Positions 50,101-62,771 of a stretch of DNA of 64,000 nt are shown piece after piece. Location: positions 460,720-524,719 of the forward strand of contig VXAY01004337.1 of the NCBI GenBank assembly GCA_013399855.1, given 5' to 3'. Made by a program: the position numbers and the translations under genes. Below the pieces are notes generated by a model. The model did no database searches and was not told the origin of the DNA. It worked only from the letters and a program-made list of their open reading frames with translations. How positions within the stretch are numbered: position 1 is the stretch's first letter; each line of letters begins with the position of its first letter. The stretch comes from Oxyruncus cristatus. Taxonomy: Eukaryota; Chordata; Aves; Passeriformes; Cotingidae.

Positions 50101-52595
50101 GGATTGGTTTAATGTTGCTTTGGAGAGCACAGAGGGGTCTGGGGGACGCTGATCATGGGCATAGTGTGGAAGGTGTGGTGTAGACAATCAACTGGTGCCA
50201 GACAGCCTCCTGGAACCATGATTTAGAGCTTGCTGTGCCTTTTCCATTACAGCAAGTTAGCTGGGTCACCTGTCTATGCATACAAGAGTTGTGTGAATAT
50301 ATGGCTATGTTTGTGAAGATGGAGTAGGCAAATTGCCTAAAGAGATCTGGTAAAGGAGGAAGAAGATTCTGGCAGCAGTGGGGAGGTTAGGCTACCTGGA
50401 AATGCTTGTGAAAGAAAATGGTTTTTAGCTCCCTATCCTGCCATGTTAAAAATATGCAGTGACTGTGTGCTGTCCCTGTTCACATCCTCTGTCACTTCCC
50501 AGTATAAATATGCATTTAGGAACATGGATCCTGTCACAAGCCTCTGCCCTCCTGGTTTGAGGACTAGAGGTGCTTAGCCAACGGGCAAGCTCTCTGTCCT
50601 GCATCTCTGTTTCAGCTGCCAGTTTGGGCTTGTTTAACTGCTGCTATTTTGATTTGCAGATGAACATTGCCTGACATCACAGCTTTCATGTTTAATCAGA
50701 ATTGATTACTGTTTCAAGAGCTAGTTAATAGAAGGAGAAAAAAAATAAGCTGGAAGGCTTGTTTGAACCACACGACTTTCGCATAGGTATCTGTGCTCAT
50801 GATGAACTGAAAAAAATAGTTCCCTTAAAGTATCACAGAAGGTAGAGCTTCAGGGTTTTATTTTTCTTTTCAACTGTCAGTCTTTAAAGTTAGCCTGAAA
50901 GAATGTGTTTATTTTTCTTGTAGAACTTGAAGTCTGTACTAAACAAACATTCTGAACTCAAGGCCATTTACATAGTGAACTTCTTGAATTATCAGCAGAG
51001 CAGCATGAAAGATGTCTGTTCCTGTCCTGATAACAGTGATAGATGTGAGAGACCCTCAAGAAATGCCCATTATCTGTCTTCCTTTTTTTGTCAAAGAAAC
51101 AGAGTGCCCCAGGTCAATTCTGGAAGTTAAAGACAAAACAAAGAGCAGTTAACTATTCAATACTTGCGCTTCAAAAAATAACTTGCTATTTTTTTGGCAA
51201 GAGAAATGTTTTTGAGAACAATGCTCAGAACACAGGACCAGTTGCCATATATTATATTTACTGTTTTTAGTTAGGGAACTGAAGGGAATATAAAATTATT
51301 TTCTTGATTTTTTTTTTTTTTGTGTGTGCTTGTCTGAGTATAGTTATTTCACAGAAAGATGTATTGCCATGTAATCTTCCATGAATCATCATAGATTTAT
51401 AAAAATAAAATTAAATAAGTGCCAGAAAAAGCCTTGCAGTTGCCTGACTGTACCAGAGGCAGGGCATGAATAAATGCAGTGTAAGTGATGAGTGATTTTA
51501 GAATCTTTTAACATGCTGTTACAGACAGTGCAGGCTGTCTCCAACCCTTACTTGATAGATTTAATTGCTTGCTTTAATAGCAGTCTTCCCTCTCCCCCTT
51601 ACTTGCACCTTCTACAATCCTCTTTATGACAATATTGAAGATCAGGCTTCTGCTGTTAAATAGAGGAGCACAAATGGAGGTATCCTGAGATGTGGGTAAA
51701 AACATCAGTGTTATTTTCATCCTACAAGACAGCATTTGAATTATTCTTTCCAGTGTTGGACTATTCCAACTCTTCCCCTTTGAGACCCTGATGTGGATTG
51801 GTGCTGTGGATCTGCCTGCCAAGAAGGAGAGGGGCTCCATGTCTTGCAGTGTCTAAAGGATTGCTTTGCCAGATGTTCATATAGTGTAGTTTTGCAGTCC
51901 CTACTTATATGTGTCTATTTCACATTTGGTTACTCTGAGGGGAGAAAATAGCATCCTGGACTAATAAAGCTTCAACAGCTTTAGCAGCCAAAAAAATTCA
52001 GGAGAATTCAAATTTCTGAAACACTCCTACCTCTCCTGAAGCTCTGCCCATGTAATAAAATCACTCTGTTGTGGATCCTGGATATTGTGTTCATGCATCT
52101 TTAAGTCAGTTAGTGCTGCAACTGTGTCTGAAGAACGCTTTCTGAAACGGAAATGAAGTCCTTTTATTTTGTTTTAGGTATGTTATAGGTATCCAGCATT
52201 CTCATTTACCAGAGACTTGCAAGAACTTCTCCTGCTGACACAAAATTTTTACTTCCTAGAGCCTTCATTTTTTTGAAGATATCTGAATTAGAAACCTTGT
52301 GCATGTAATAGGCTGGTAGTCACGCTGCGTAGCAGGTGCTTAGGAAGGGAGAGCAACTTCCCTAGAGTGAGGTGGTGTAGAGGACACCTTCACAGAGCTG
52401 CCATTAATCTGGGCAGCCCATACAAGGTGTAATTGCAACCAACAGACAAATCCCTTGGACACTGTTGTGGCATGTACAACGTTATGTAAATATACCCTGA
52501 ATAAATTGGGTGTGGGAGTAAGAGCATGCATTTCTGATTTCAAGGGAGGGGAGGGGGCATGGATGTAGCAGTGAATCTGCAGTATATGAGAAAAG
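47106..52595 (+). other. PDZRN4: PDZRN4 intron 3, unannotated stretch
   Basis: This is intron sequence, AT-rich overall, with a G/T tract at 47,338-47,400 and T runs near 49,880-49,900 and 51,307-51,321. No coding exon, RNA gene or named repeat is recognised. Confidence 0.7.
47338..47400 (+). repeat. G/T-rich low-complexity tract
   Basis: Repeated TTTTGG, TTTTTG and TTTTTC units run over about 60 bases on the plus strand. This is simple sequence. Confidence 0.8.
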
Positions 52596-53091
52596 TGTTG
52601 TTTGGGCATGTTTCAAAATGGCTTTTTGTAGTCTTTTTGCTGGCTCGTTCTTTCTTCTTCCCAAAACCCCCCACGACAAGTTGTTATCCCATGCAGGAAT
52701 GTCCTGAGAAGATATCCTGAGGTGTTCTCATTGGCCCCTTTTAACCCCTTCCTATTGGCTGTTAACCCCTTCCTTTGAGCTGTAGTTGGTTACCCTGTGA
52801 ATCCTAACCCTATAAATGTAACCCCCCCCAACAATAAACTCTCTCTTGCCCCCTCTCTGCGCCCGGTGTGCTGTCTCTGTGCGTGCCATGAGACTACGTG
52901 GTCGGAGGGGGACGGGGAGCAGCTCTCCCCTCCAGGCTCAGGACCTGAAGAAACCCCTGGTGCTGGAGTTCCCCCCTGCCTATCCACCTCAGCCTTCAGA
53001 AATGGTTCTTCAGATGGAAATGGAACTAGAACTGGACTGCCCCACGCCATGGGGGGAAAGAGACCCACACATGGATAAGGGTGATGTGACA
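52596..53091 (+). mobile_element. Probable retroviral LTR-like element
   Basis: The block opens with TGTTGTTTGGGCATG and has two CCAAT-type motifs in reverse form (ATTGGC at about 52,730 and 52,755) inside a duplicated TTAACCCCTTCCT stretch. It has a TATAAA at 52,811-52,816 and an AATAAA at 52,833-52,838. A pyrimidine-rich then GC-rich stretch follows, and a CA end is possible at 53,091. The close TATA-to-AATAAA spacing (about 22 bases, with ACAATAAAC) resembles the alpharetrovirus/ERVK LTR plan. No target-site duplication or clear primer-binding site could be confirmed, and no gag or pol follows. Both ends and the family are therefore uncertain. The GC-rich half (52,850-53,060) could be U5 plus leader. 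Confidence 0.55.
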
Positions 53092-56000
53092 TAGAAGAAA
53101 CGTGCTAATGAAGTGCGAAAATCTCCATAGGCTCTACCCCCTCTTTCTGCTAGAAAATTCATACCTGTGGCAATATTTTGAAGGCTTCTGGGATCTTAGT
53201 CTGAAAGTGAGCTGCCTTTTCCTTTTCTCTCATTGCTGATTGTATTTGTGTGCCTGGGCCATGAGAAGTGGGAAGCTGAGATGTCCTGCTATGTCTTGGC
53301 TCTTTTCATAAATTTGCTTCGTATTTGGATGTATTTGAAGTGTTTTGCTTTTTCAACTTTTTCATAACTCAGTGGGTAATTCTTCTTACACTGTGCTTGT
53401 ATGGGTAATCAGTTTTTTGATGCACTCATAGAAAAGGCTGAGTTTATATCTTTTGGAGTTGATTGCTAACCTTTCTTTTTCCTTAGGACTAATCCATTTC
53501 TTTAATGAGTTGCCAGAGGATGTTTTAGGCACTCCTTATGCCAATTTCTAATAACACCATGTGTTCTTTACTTGCAACAGCAAGTAAGCTTATCTTTATT
53601 AGTCATGAAAAAGTTAGAAGTATCCTAGCAATTAATTCTTACTAATACACATCCTGCCTCTCCACTCTGTTGCAGCACTCTGAACATACATATTCAGCCT
53701 AAATATTATACAAGCTGCAAAGACAAAAAAACACTCATAATATAGTAGTGTAGTTATTATCAATACCTGTCTAGGAATATGAGGAGGTTTTGTAGCATTG
53801 TAAACATAAGGTTCATGTACTAGTGCTTACTTTAGCATTGTAGATACCAGCAATACTGTTCTCTGTGCTTATTTTACCGTCTCCTTTTTTTTCTATGTTT
53901 CCTGCATATTTGTTCATGAAGAAAATGAGAGGCAAACAAGAGATTTCGGTATGAAAAAAGAAAGGAACTTACACATCTGTATCTGTGCTTCAACATGACC
54001 AATAACATAGCATAAGTACAAACACAGAATTTATCTATGTTCTTATCTGTCAGTATCAAGCAGTCACTAGTCTATCAGTTTATTTTCAATTCCTGAGGTA
54101 ATGAGTTGAAAACTGTTTTTTCCATTATTGTTTCCATAAAACAATAATACCTGTTCATTCTTAATTTCTCCTGAGTTTTTTGGGGTTCAGACAAAATGTC
54201 TTGCTGTATTGCTCTTCCGAAAAGGAGATGAATGTTGAAATCTTGGGCATGAAGTGTAGCGGTCAAAAGTGAAGAGTTTCTGTAAGACCAAAAGATCTTA
54301 GAGCTCAGCTTTTACGTACCACAGTGTAGAGGAGTAATGGTTTGAATACAAAAAGTGTGTAATAAAAGTACTAGAAGGGTGTATAGGAAGGCATGAAATA
54401 AGCAGTGACATAGTGCTTGTGTGTTTCTGGTACTAAGCCTTTTGAAGGTCAGGGAGTACATTTTGTTCTGTTTCTCTGTTCTTGTTACAGAAATTCCTGG
54501 TTTAGTTTTTCTTACTTATTCCTTCTAGGGTCAGTTGCTAAGGGTGTAATTCAGCCTGCTCATTTTTCATCCCTGCTTTCAATTTTTCTGCGCTGTAAAA
54601 ATTTCCAGGAAAAGACAGCAGCATATTGTCTCTCTACAGCCATAGAAAGTGCTTTCCAGCTTGGGCCAGAAGTTGATATTCTTGACTTGCCATTGCTTTT
54701 GAAAGTTAGGGGATTGAACAGCGACCCTACCCTGCACTCACCCACCACTGCCCTGGCTTCATTTAATACCTGTTGCTTCACTCCCTCTTCTAAAATGTCA
54801 GCACTGTAATGTTATTTTGCATAGTCTTCTGACCTCATACTGGAAAAAATCTATTAATCTCCTGGTTATTATTATGCCCAGCCAGCTGCTAACTCTCAGC
54901 AATTTAGGATATTGCTAAATCCTGCTGCTTTACACACCCTCTGGACTCTTTTGTCTTGTTGTTGACCACTTCTTCCAAAGGTTCTGGCTTCTTTCCCACT
55001 CCTCCCTGCTTGAGCGGCCTGTCGTCAATCCTGCTTATTATTCTGCTTGCTAGTAGCACAGTTATATTTTGACTTTTTAAGAAGAGTTGGTACTCTCACA
55101 TTGTGAGTTAACATTTGAAAATCTGCAGAGTATCTGTAGTTTATGTAATTCTTGTGTGTTGATTTTTTAATTAATTTTCTGCTGTGGTATGCAGCAGCAC
55201 CTCCAACATGATGGGGATTCCATGGCTAGGTGTATAAGTGCTTCTGCCCATTCATCAGCAAGATGATTTCTTTCTGTATTCTTACAAGGCCTTCCTGGCA
55301 GTTTTTTGTCACCCACTAATTGAACAGTTCAGCTTTTACTGGGAGGGGTGAAAGACTACCTAATGATGTGGACAGGGAAAGAGAAGTTCCTGAAGCTGTG
55401 GGAATGGTTTCACTGTCTTGCCCTCCTTATGGTCGTTGCATGTGCTGGTGGAATCCACCGGGTGATCCCAGCTGGGATGTGTCTGCTCATGATACCCTCC
55501 TTCCAGCACAAAAAATTACCTGATCATGTTTTTCCTTCTCTCCTCTGTTTTTAACATGAAGATGCCCAACTTATGCCAATTGCTTCGGGCAAGGTACAGT
55601 ATTTTGTGTCAGAGGATGACACTGGAAAGGAAAGTCTGCCTTGGCATGCAGTGTATCATCTGTGATAAAGACCTCCAGCATGTGCCACTTTGGTCTGCAA
55701 GTGCATTGTGGGTACCAGTGGCTGTGGGATGGGAGACGTGGCAGGTTCCACTGAGCAAACTTGGTCAGGATATGACCCCTACCCCTTACTGGGTGATGTC
55801 TGTATGTGAATGCTTATTCTTTGAATAATTACACAAATGCAATCCTGCAAGATGTGCAGCATTGGAGCTTCTATTACTCTTGCTTTCTGCTGTTCTCCAT
55901 AAGGTTTTTCAGCGTAGTCCTTTGATCTAATACTGCTTGGATACTTTAGAAAGAAATCCTACAAGAAAATCTCTGATTTTCCTCATGGCTTCTGTGACCT

Positions 56001-59000
56001 TTTAGGTTATTTTATCTTGAACTAGTCCCTGTCTTCTGGGGATTTCTTCACCCACACCTGTTATTGTGCATTGCTTAGCGCTCATCCTACCTGCCTTCCT
56101 TCTCAGCTTAATGAATTTTGAGGAAAAAACACCAACAATTTCTTGAATACTCTAACAATTTTACCCCGTTTTCATCTAACAAATTTCTCTTTTTTTTTTT
56201 CCCCAGTTCAAAGACTTTTGCAATGATCATACAAAGTTCTCTTTACTCACAGTGACCAGATGTTTTTCAAATCTTACTGAACCAATCAAAAATTATTCCC
56301 CAGAACAATACGGCAGTAAATTCTGACTTCGGCATCTACCACGTCAACACCATTGTACTTGAACAAAATAACAAAAGATCCCTGTGTGGCAGGTTGGTGT
56401 TTTTCTCCTGTCAGAGTCTGGAGGCAGGCAAACAGGATATGGGGAGTCTCCTTCATCAGCAATGAGCAATTAAGCTGTTGGCCTGTTCATGAGAGTAAAG
56501 GCTGTCTGACAAGGTTAGTTCTTCCCCTGCAGCCTTCTAAGGAGCATTGCTGTTTCAAGCTGGGGGCATGGAGGGGCTGTAGCTGCAGGCTGTGGCTGGC
56601 TAGCATCCCAGTTGAGTTGCACATCTCTAACCAAAATGACCTTTTTTTCAACACCTGCGAAGGGACACTGGTAGGCCTTCATGAGCCTCTTTGGTCAGGA
56701 CAGGGGAAGAGACACAAAATGATGTGCTCTATGGCAGAAATTCCCCTACTTTTATGGGTCAGCCAGGCACTCTCAACCTGCATGTACTTAGAACGTATAA
56801 GGGTGTGCGTTAGGCTTTATGTAACCTGGGTCTCGTCATCTGGCAAGTAAACAGCTGAGCTGAGCATTCTGGTTTTTTGCAACTCAGTCCTGTGCTTTAA
56901 TTGCTGCTCATCACCGTTCCTTTCATTACTGGCCAAATCTGTAGCTTAATTCCCTGTTGCAGTATTTCTAGCTCAATTTTAATAACTTTAGGTTTATCTG
57001 TGAGTGTGAATCCATGGCCTTGTGGAGACTTTGAGGCTCTTGCTACAGTCATCTTAAAGCTTAAATGATTATCCTGGCTGCTGCAACTACATGTTCTTAA
57101 TCATATATTGAGCAACGTGCCCGAGTTCTCCACATACATGCTATATGTGGTGTAATGCTGCTCGCCAGGGTGACTCCAGGACAGTGGTTATCTGGGCCCT
57201 GGTAAAAGGCTTTGGAAAGCAACGGGTTCAGGAATATGTCTTCTCCATCTTGTCCTCTATCACGCATGCTGGCAGCACTATAGTTTCTTCCTGGGTGTCT
57301 TTTTGCAGTGTTAACACCTGGATGTTTTGTGATGTTCTGTGATGTTCTGTTTTCCCTCATTGCTGAGATAATTCCCAAGAGTAGATACACAAATAAGAAC
57401 TGATCAAGAATAAAGTAAGGCTTACTACTGCTTTATTTAATAGAAGTTGTTAAAGATCAGGGACTGTTTCTAGTACAGTGAGACTCTTGTGGCTTTACTT
57501 TTTTTTTTAAACAAAACCAGTGTGTAATTAGAATTTTGTTCACTGAAAATGTAATTTCAACATGATTAACTCAGTTAATCTTGCTGTAATTAAAATTTAC
57601 TGTTGGGTTTTTTTTAAGCCAAAGTAATTTTGCAATTTATAGCATTGACCTGTGCAGGTTAAAGGAAGGAGGAAAGTGGCATAATCCATGTAAAGAAACT
57701 GAGAAGCATGGATGCATTAGAGGGAGAAAGAGTAACTCTTTTGCTTGCAGGAACTCTCAGGGAAAGGGCTTGTTTTGCAACCTCTGGCAGAACGCAGACT
57801 GCAGCTCATGAGGTTAGAGACCTTGTACTGTCATTGGATATTTCAGCTGAATGAGGGGCTGGCACCGACCCATTTGCTGAAAGATTTTACAGATGTAGCT
57901 AGGCAGGACTGTTGTTCTAGGCAGCTAGGAAATGACCTGCATGGAGCAGGCAGTTAAGGAAGAAAGTGGGTTGCACCTCTCTGGGGTGGCTGAGGAGTTG
58001 TTGTTCTGAAAGTTAACCTTATATCATTCAAGTTAAGCAGATCGTCACATCTGGTGCTTGTATATGGTACTGCTGAATACTTGCTAAAACCTTTGAAAGT
58101 TGTCAGAAGTGAAACTTGGAGCTGCGTGAAACCTAAGAAAGGCTGGATGATATCACAGCATTTTGATGATACAGAAGTCTGTCTGCAAATACGGAGATGC
58201 AGATTTATTGTATTGTACTCGTGGTGTAGAGAAAGTTGCACTTTGTTGCTATTAGTCTTTGATTAGACTTAATGCAACTTTAACAAGCTCTGAAAATATT
58301 GTTCCGTATGTGTATATAAGCACATATAAATGTTCAGGATGGAACAGGGAAAATGCAAGTTTTTAGTGTAGCATTTGTATAAAATTATTAAAATAGCCTT
58401 AAGCAAGGCTAAAACCACTTTAGACATTCGTATTTTTTATTTTACACTGTCAGGTTCCTGGAGATGATGGAGGAAAGTTGTGTTAAGGAGTGCAATGTGC
58501 AGTTTTTGAAGTGAGCTAGAACACTTTATAAGCAATAATTAGCTGAAGATGTCAACAGATAGAAGAAAGTCTGTATTTTAAAAGAAAGGCAGATCATAAA
58601 CAAAGCAGAGACCACCATAGTACTGCAAGGGAGGCATGTGTCTCTTCAGAGTTAAAGAATTTTGGGAAATTTAGCATAAGTGATTAATATAGCATAAAAC
58701 CGTCCTCTGCAAGTTTATTTGTATATTGTCAGTGGTAACTGTAACAAGGATTACATTAATTGGGTAGAGGTCAGGAAGTGTTTATATTTCACAGTTTAAA
58801 TATAAAAGATGTGTTTTACTCGTGTTTTCTGTAATGCTTTGAAGTATTTGTTTTAAGTGATCTTGAAGTAAAGGAGGTGTTTTGCTGTGGGCTTTTTTAC
58901 TGTTTTGCATTCTCATCTCAGATGGTAAATTCTTTGATCACTTGACTCAGTAGAAATTACCTGCTTCAGAAGACATGATGAGACAGTAGAATCTCATTGT

Positions 59001-59825
59001 CATATTTAGAACACACCACATGGAGATCTTACCTTTATTCATCAATAGTTTGCTGATAAGAAAAGCTACTATTAGTGAGAGAATCAAGGCCATAAACACT
59101 TTTATCTCACATGGAATCTGTAAAGCAGTGTCAATTGCTTTAACTGATAGATTTGTTGAGTTTGGTGGTCTGACACAGTCTTCAGTGTGATTCTTTGATA
59201 TTGTGTCGTGTTGCAGTGCTTAAGCTGAACTAACAGTACAATTTTGGTATCAATTTTGTTTGCCTTTTTTTTCTTACAGGAGAGAAATAAGTGACCTAAG
59301 TTAGAATTTAAATTCCTATTTAAAGTATATTCAGAAGTACAGAATACTAATTTGTAAACTGGAAAGCCTAACTAAATGATTTTCATCAAGCAGGTAGCAA
59401 TTTTTCTGCCTTCTGATTCTGTAATCCGAAGTAAACGAGGTATCTGCTACTCCATCTGTATGAATTTAATGGATTTAGCAAATGCACCTTCAACAGTCGG
59501 CCATGCTCTCTGTACCGGCTTTACTGCTGCTCCCAGACTTTCTAGACAATGTTGCATGCTGCTTGCTCCTGCTGCTAGGCATCTCATCACTAGCTGCAAG
59601 TTTTTTGTTGCTGGGTCTTTGTTCCTGAATTTAATTTGTTTTTCTAGATAGGGGGCCCCCACAAGGTCAGGATCTGCACGCCATGGTGGCAGCTGCCAGA
59701 GGTTTATTATCATTGCTCTTACCTTCACTGTGTATTTTCAGAATAACAGCAGTCAATTGGTTATAGATACGTCCTGTTAAATAAGCTTGAGGAAATACAT
59801 ACTGTATGGCTTTAATGCAGAAACT
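53092..59825 (+). other. PDZRN4: PDZRN4 intron 3, unannotated stretch
   Basis: This is intron sequence with GC-richer stretches at about 54,480-54,800, 55,320-55,800 and 56,380-56,850. These host the longer open frames (up to 165 codons), none with a recognisable domain or splice-flanked exon. A triple TGATGTTCTG-like micro-repeat is at about 57,318-57,350. The minus-strand open frame at 59,447-59,728 is discussed in the findings. Confidence 0.6.
57318..57350. repeat. Short tandem repeat, about 10-base unit
   Basis: Three near-identical copies read GATGTTTTGT, GATGTTCTGT and GATGTTCTGT in a row. Confidence 0.8.
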
Positions 59826-59942
59826 AAGCATCAAGCCTGCCAGAGTTCAAGAAGAGTTTGGGTGTTACTCTCAAGCACATGGTGTGATTCTTGGGGATGG
59901 TCCTGTGAAGGGGTAAGGAGGCTGGACTTCACTTCTGTGATT
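59826..59942 (+). mobile_element. CR1 LINE 3'-end fragment, sense
   Basis: The sequence AGCCTGCCAGAGTTCAAGAA, then GTTACTCTCAAGCACATGGT, then GATTCTTGGGGATGGTCCTG and a GGACTTCACTTCTGTGAT end matches the last 120 bases of the CR1 copy at 41,370-41,507. It is a severely 5'-truncated or decayed copy, with a degraded terminal repeat. Confidence 0.85.
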
Positions 59943-60190
59943 TGGTGATAAGTTTCTGCTTTTATGAGCACTTTAGAAATATGGTATGAAGACAGCAGTA
60001 AATTTTGTGAGCTTACATTTTACTTTTATTAGTAATTAATTTTTGTTAACTTACTTTGTGTACTTACTGCAGGAAAAACATTGTTGTCCAAATGCATTGT
60101 GAGCAATTTCAACAGTATTGTTAGTCCAGAATAGTTAAGCAGTCTGGATTCATCAAGATTCTTTTTTTGGCGGAAATGTGCGATTGCACT

Positions 60191-60248
60191 GTTTTGGGGT
60201 TGTTTTGGTTGGGGTTTTTTTGGTTTGTGGTTTTGGTGTTTTTTTCTT
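60191..60248 (+). repeat. G/T-rich low-complexity tract
   Basis: GTTTTGGGGTTGTTTTGG-type units run over about 58 bases, with several GGGG and GG runs spaced by T. It has weak G-quadruplex potential on the plus strand. Confidence 0.8.
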
Positions 60249-62729
60249 TACACACTTTCAGATGAAACTTGCTCTCAATTCCTAGAAGCAGTTGGAGCCT
60301 ATGATAGCATTTTTTTCCAACTCTGAAAGCAATGACAATATACTTGGTATCTTCTGTATCTAATGGGATTCTATCCACCTCAAGGGGCCCCGTTTGTCGC
60401 CATAGTTTCTTATCTCTGAAGTTCAAAGAAAAATGCAGTTAATCAAACTCCCGACCCCTGACTTTAGAACTACTGTGTTTGATTTCCATCAGCATTTATG
60501 ATGATGTCACTTCAGTGGCATAGTGTTTCTTACAGCTATTGCTCGTTTGCCCTTTATTCAGTTACCGCAATGACACTGAAAGTCAGCAGATAAGTTTTCA
60601 CTTATGTTCTCTAAATCAGGAAAACAAATGAGAGAAAGGTTTTCTCTCGGTAGAATTGGAACTTGCAAGAACATATTGAATTAATTGTATTACTATTATT
60701 TTATAACCTTAATTATGGAATTTGTCTTTCATTAATTTTTATTGCGACGTTCACAGCTGTGGGTTTGTAGATACAAGCAAAGTAGTTTAAAAAGCCAGAA
60801 GTTGATGTCCCCTTGGGCACCCCTATGGTTGGGATGCAGGAACTGGACTTAAGCCATCAGGCTAGATTTAAATGAGAGATTTCCTGTGTATTTTCAATTC
60901 TCTCTTAAATATCATAGAAGGTTCTTGCAATTATAAAATAAGGCAAAATCCAAGATGAGCATTTTTAAAAAAGTGTTGCTGAGCTTCAAAAATATAATAC
61001 TCAGGTAAACACTCACAGACATATATTTTTTTCTGATTCAAAAATCAGTTCTATCTGTTTGCAATGTTAGTGAAGACACATACTCATTTACTGGCTTTTC
61101 TTGTGTGTGTGTATTCCTCTCTGGACTGATGGTTTTGTTTGTGCTCAAGATCAGGAACTTCTGATTCAGTGTTTTGTTTTTTTTTTCCAGTTGTTGCTTT
61201 GGTTTTTGTGTTTGTTTTCCTCCAGAATTTACTTCTAACGTGTCATTCCACATATGCATAACAGCAAGTCTGAAATTCCTAGAGTGATATGGGACCCATG
61301 GCCCACATAAACAAACATGCTGCCTCTTCAGTTGCACACCTAGAAGTCATTTTGTCAGTTGTCTTATTTGCTGTCTGAAATCACTTGCTCCTTATAGCAC
61401 ATGATGCCAGAACAAGGGCTGATACTCCTGGCCAGAAAATGAAGTTGACAGAGTTTGTAAAGAAGCAGCAACACAAGCCAGGGTAAGCTGTTATAATGTG
61501 CTGTGTTTGCCAATACTGCATTTGAAAGAAACATTTTTGCAGCCTGGTGACATGGGTGATAAATGACTGTTTGCTGCATTGTACTGCATGATCTTGATGA
61601 ACTGACACATCATTAGGAATTTGTATCCTTGGGGCAAACTGCTAAAGCAAACGAGGTTGTTGAATGAAAGTGCCCCAGACAGTCAAGGTAGTCGAGTCTT
61701 TTCATATGTAATTTGAAGGTACATTAAAATTGCTGACAAAACGAAAACGATAAAGTGACTGTCTCGGTATTTGCATTCAATGGGTGTGTCTCCAAAGAGT
61801 TATTTCTGAGAGTGTTTGAAGGTGGGACTAAATTTCTGCTGTTACTCTGATTTCATCATGGAAAAGCTAATAGTAGCAATTCACAGCCAAGTAATTTGAA
61901 GACATTACTTCAGAAAGGAGATAACCTATATTAAGAAGCTACAATGAGTAATGGTACAGTGCTGTTGGAACCCAGTCCACCTGATCTTCTGTCTCCTCTT
62001 TAGCAGTGGGATATGCTTGGTGCAAGGTCACTTTGGTTAGCGTGTACTAGCAGGCATTTTTTTTCACTACACCAATTTTGTTCATTCATTTTTTTATTAG
62101 TATTATCAGAATTTTGGTAATTCTGGTATTGCCAGGAACACCATTGCCTGTAGAAGTATCTCAATTAATTTGATCAGCATATGCTCATTGATCCTTAACA
62201 TTTTGGAAAAGAAAACCCAACTTGGTTTGTCAAGTGAATTCCTCAGTCTTAAACAGAACAGGTTTTCCTGAGTAACATGTCTACAGTAATCTGAAAATTT
62301 TTCTACCCATGCTGCAAAAATATTAGCAGAAAAGTCTCTGGAAGGAGATTTAGGGTATGCTCCTCAGATAACAGAGAGGGAGCGTATCTTCTGCTGTGGA
62401 TAGCCGTTCTGAAGGTTAATGTGAGATAGCACTAAGTTGCTCAAGATTCAAGTTGGTATTGCATTTGGCTTGTGATTCAGATTCTTGATGTGTTATGATG
62501 CCTTGTTGAGAAAAAACAGTACTTTCTCTGTTGAGAAGAATATTTTCTATTGTATTTTGCAAGTAAATAAAAACAAATTAGAAAATGCTGTCAGAGGGAA
62601 TTTGAAAGCTTTTATCTGTCTTCTGATTTACTAAAATATAAGAGTTTTGACTGGAGATTTTATGGGTTCTCCTGAAATCTCTTATGATTATCTGTTTGAA
62701 TCACAGGGTCAAAACCTGCCTGCAGCTAT

Positions 62730-62771
62730 TTTGTTTTGGATTTGTTTGGTTTGGTTTTGGGTTTTTTCCTT
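62730..62771 (+). repeat. G/T-rich low-complexity tract
   Basis: TTTTGG and TTTGG units run over about 40 bases, ending in GGGTTTTTTCC. This is simple sequence. Confidence 0.75.

Noticed and set aside
56353..56850. A 165-codon plus-strand open frame in intron 3
   Set aside because: No domain, homology or promoter is seen. It lies in a GC-richer stretch where stops are rarer.
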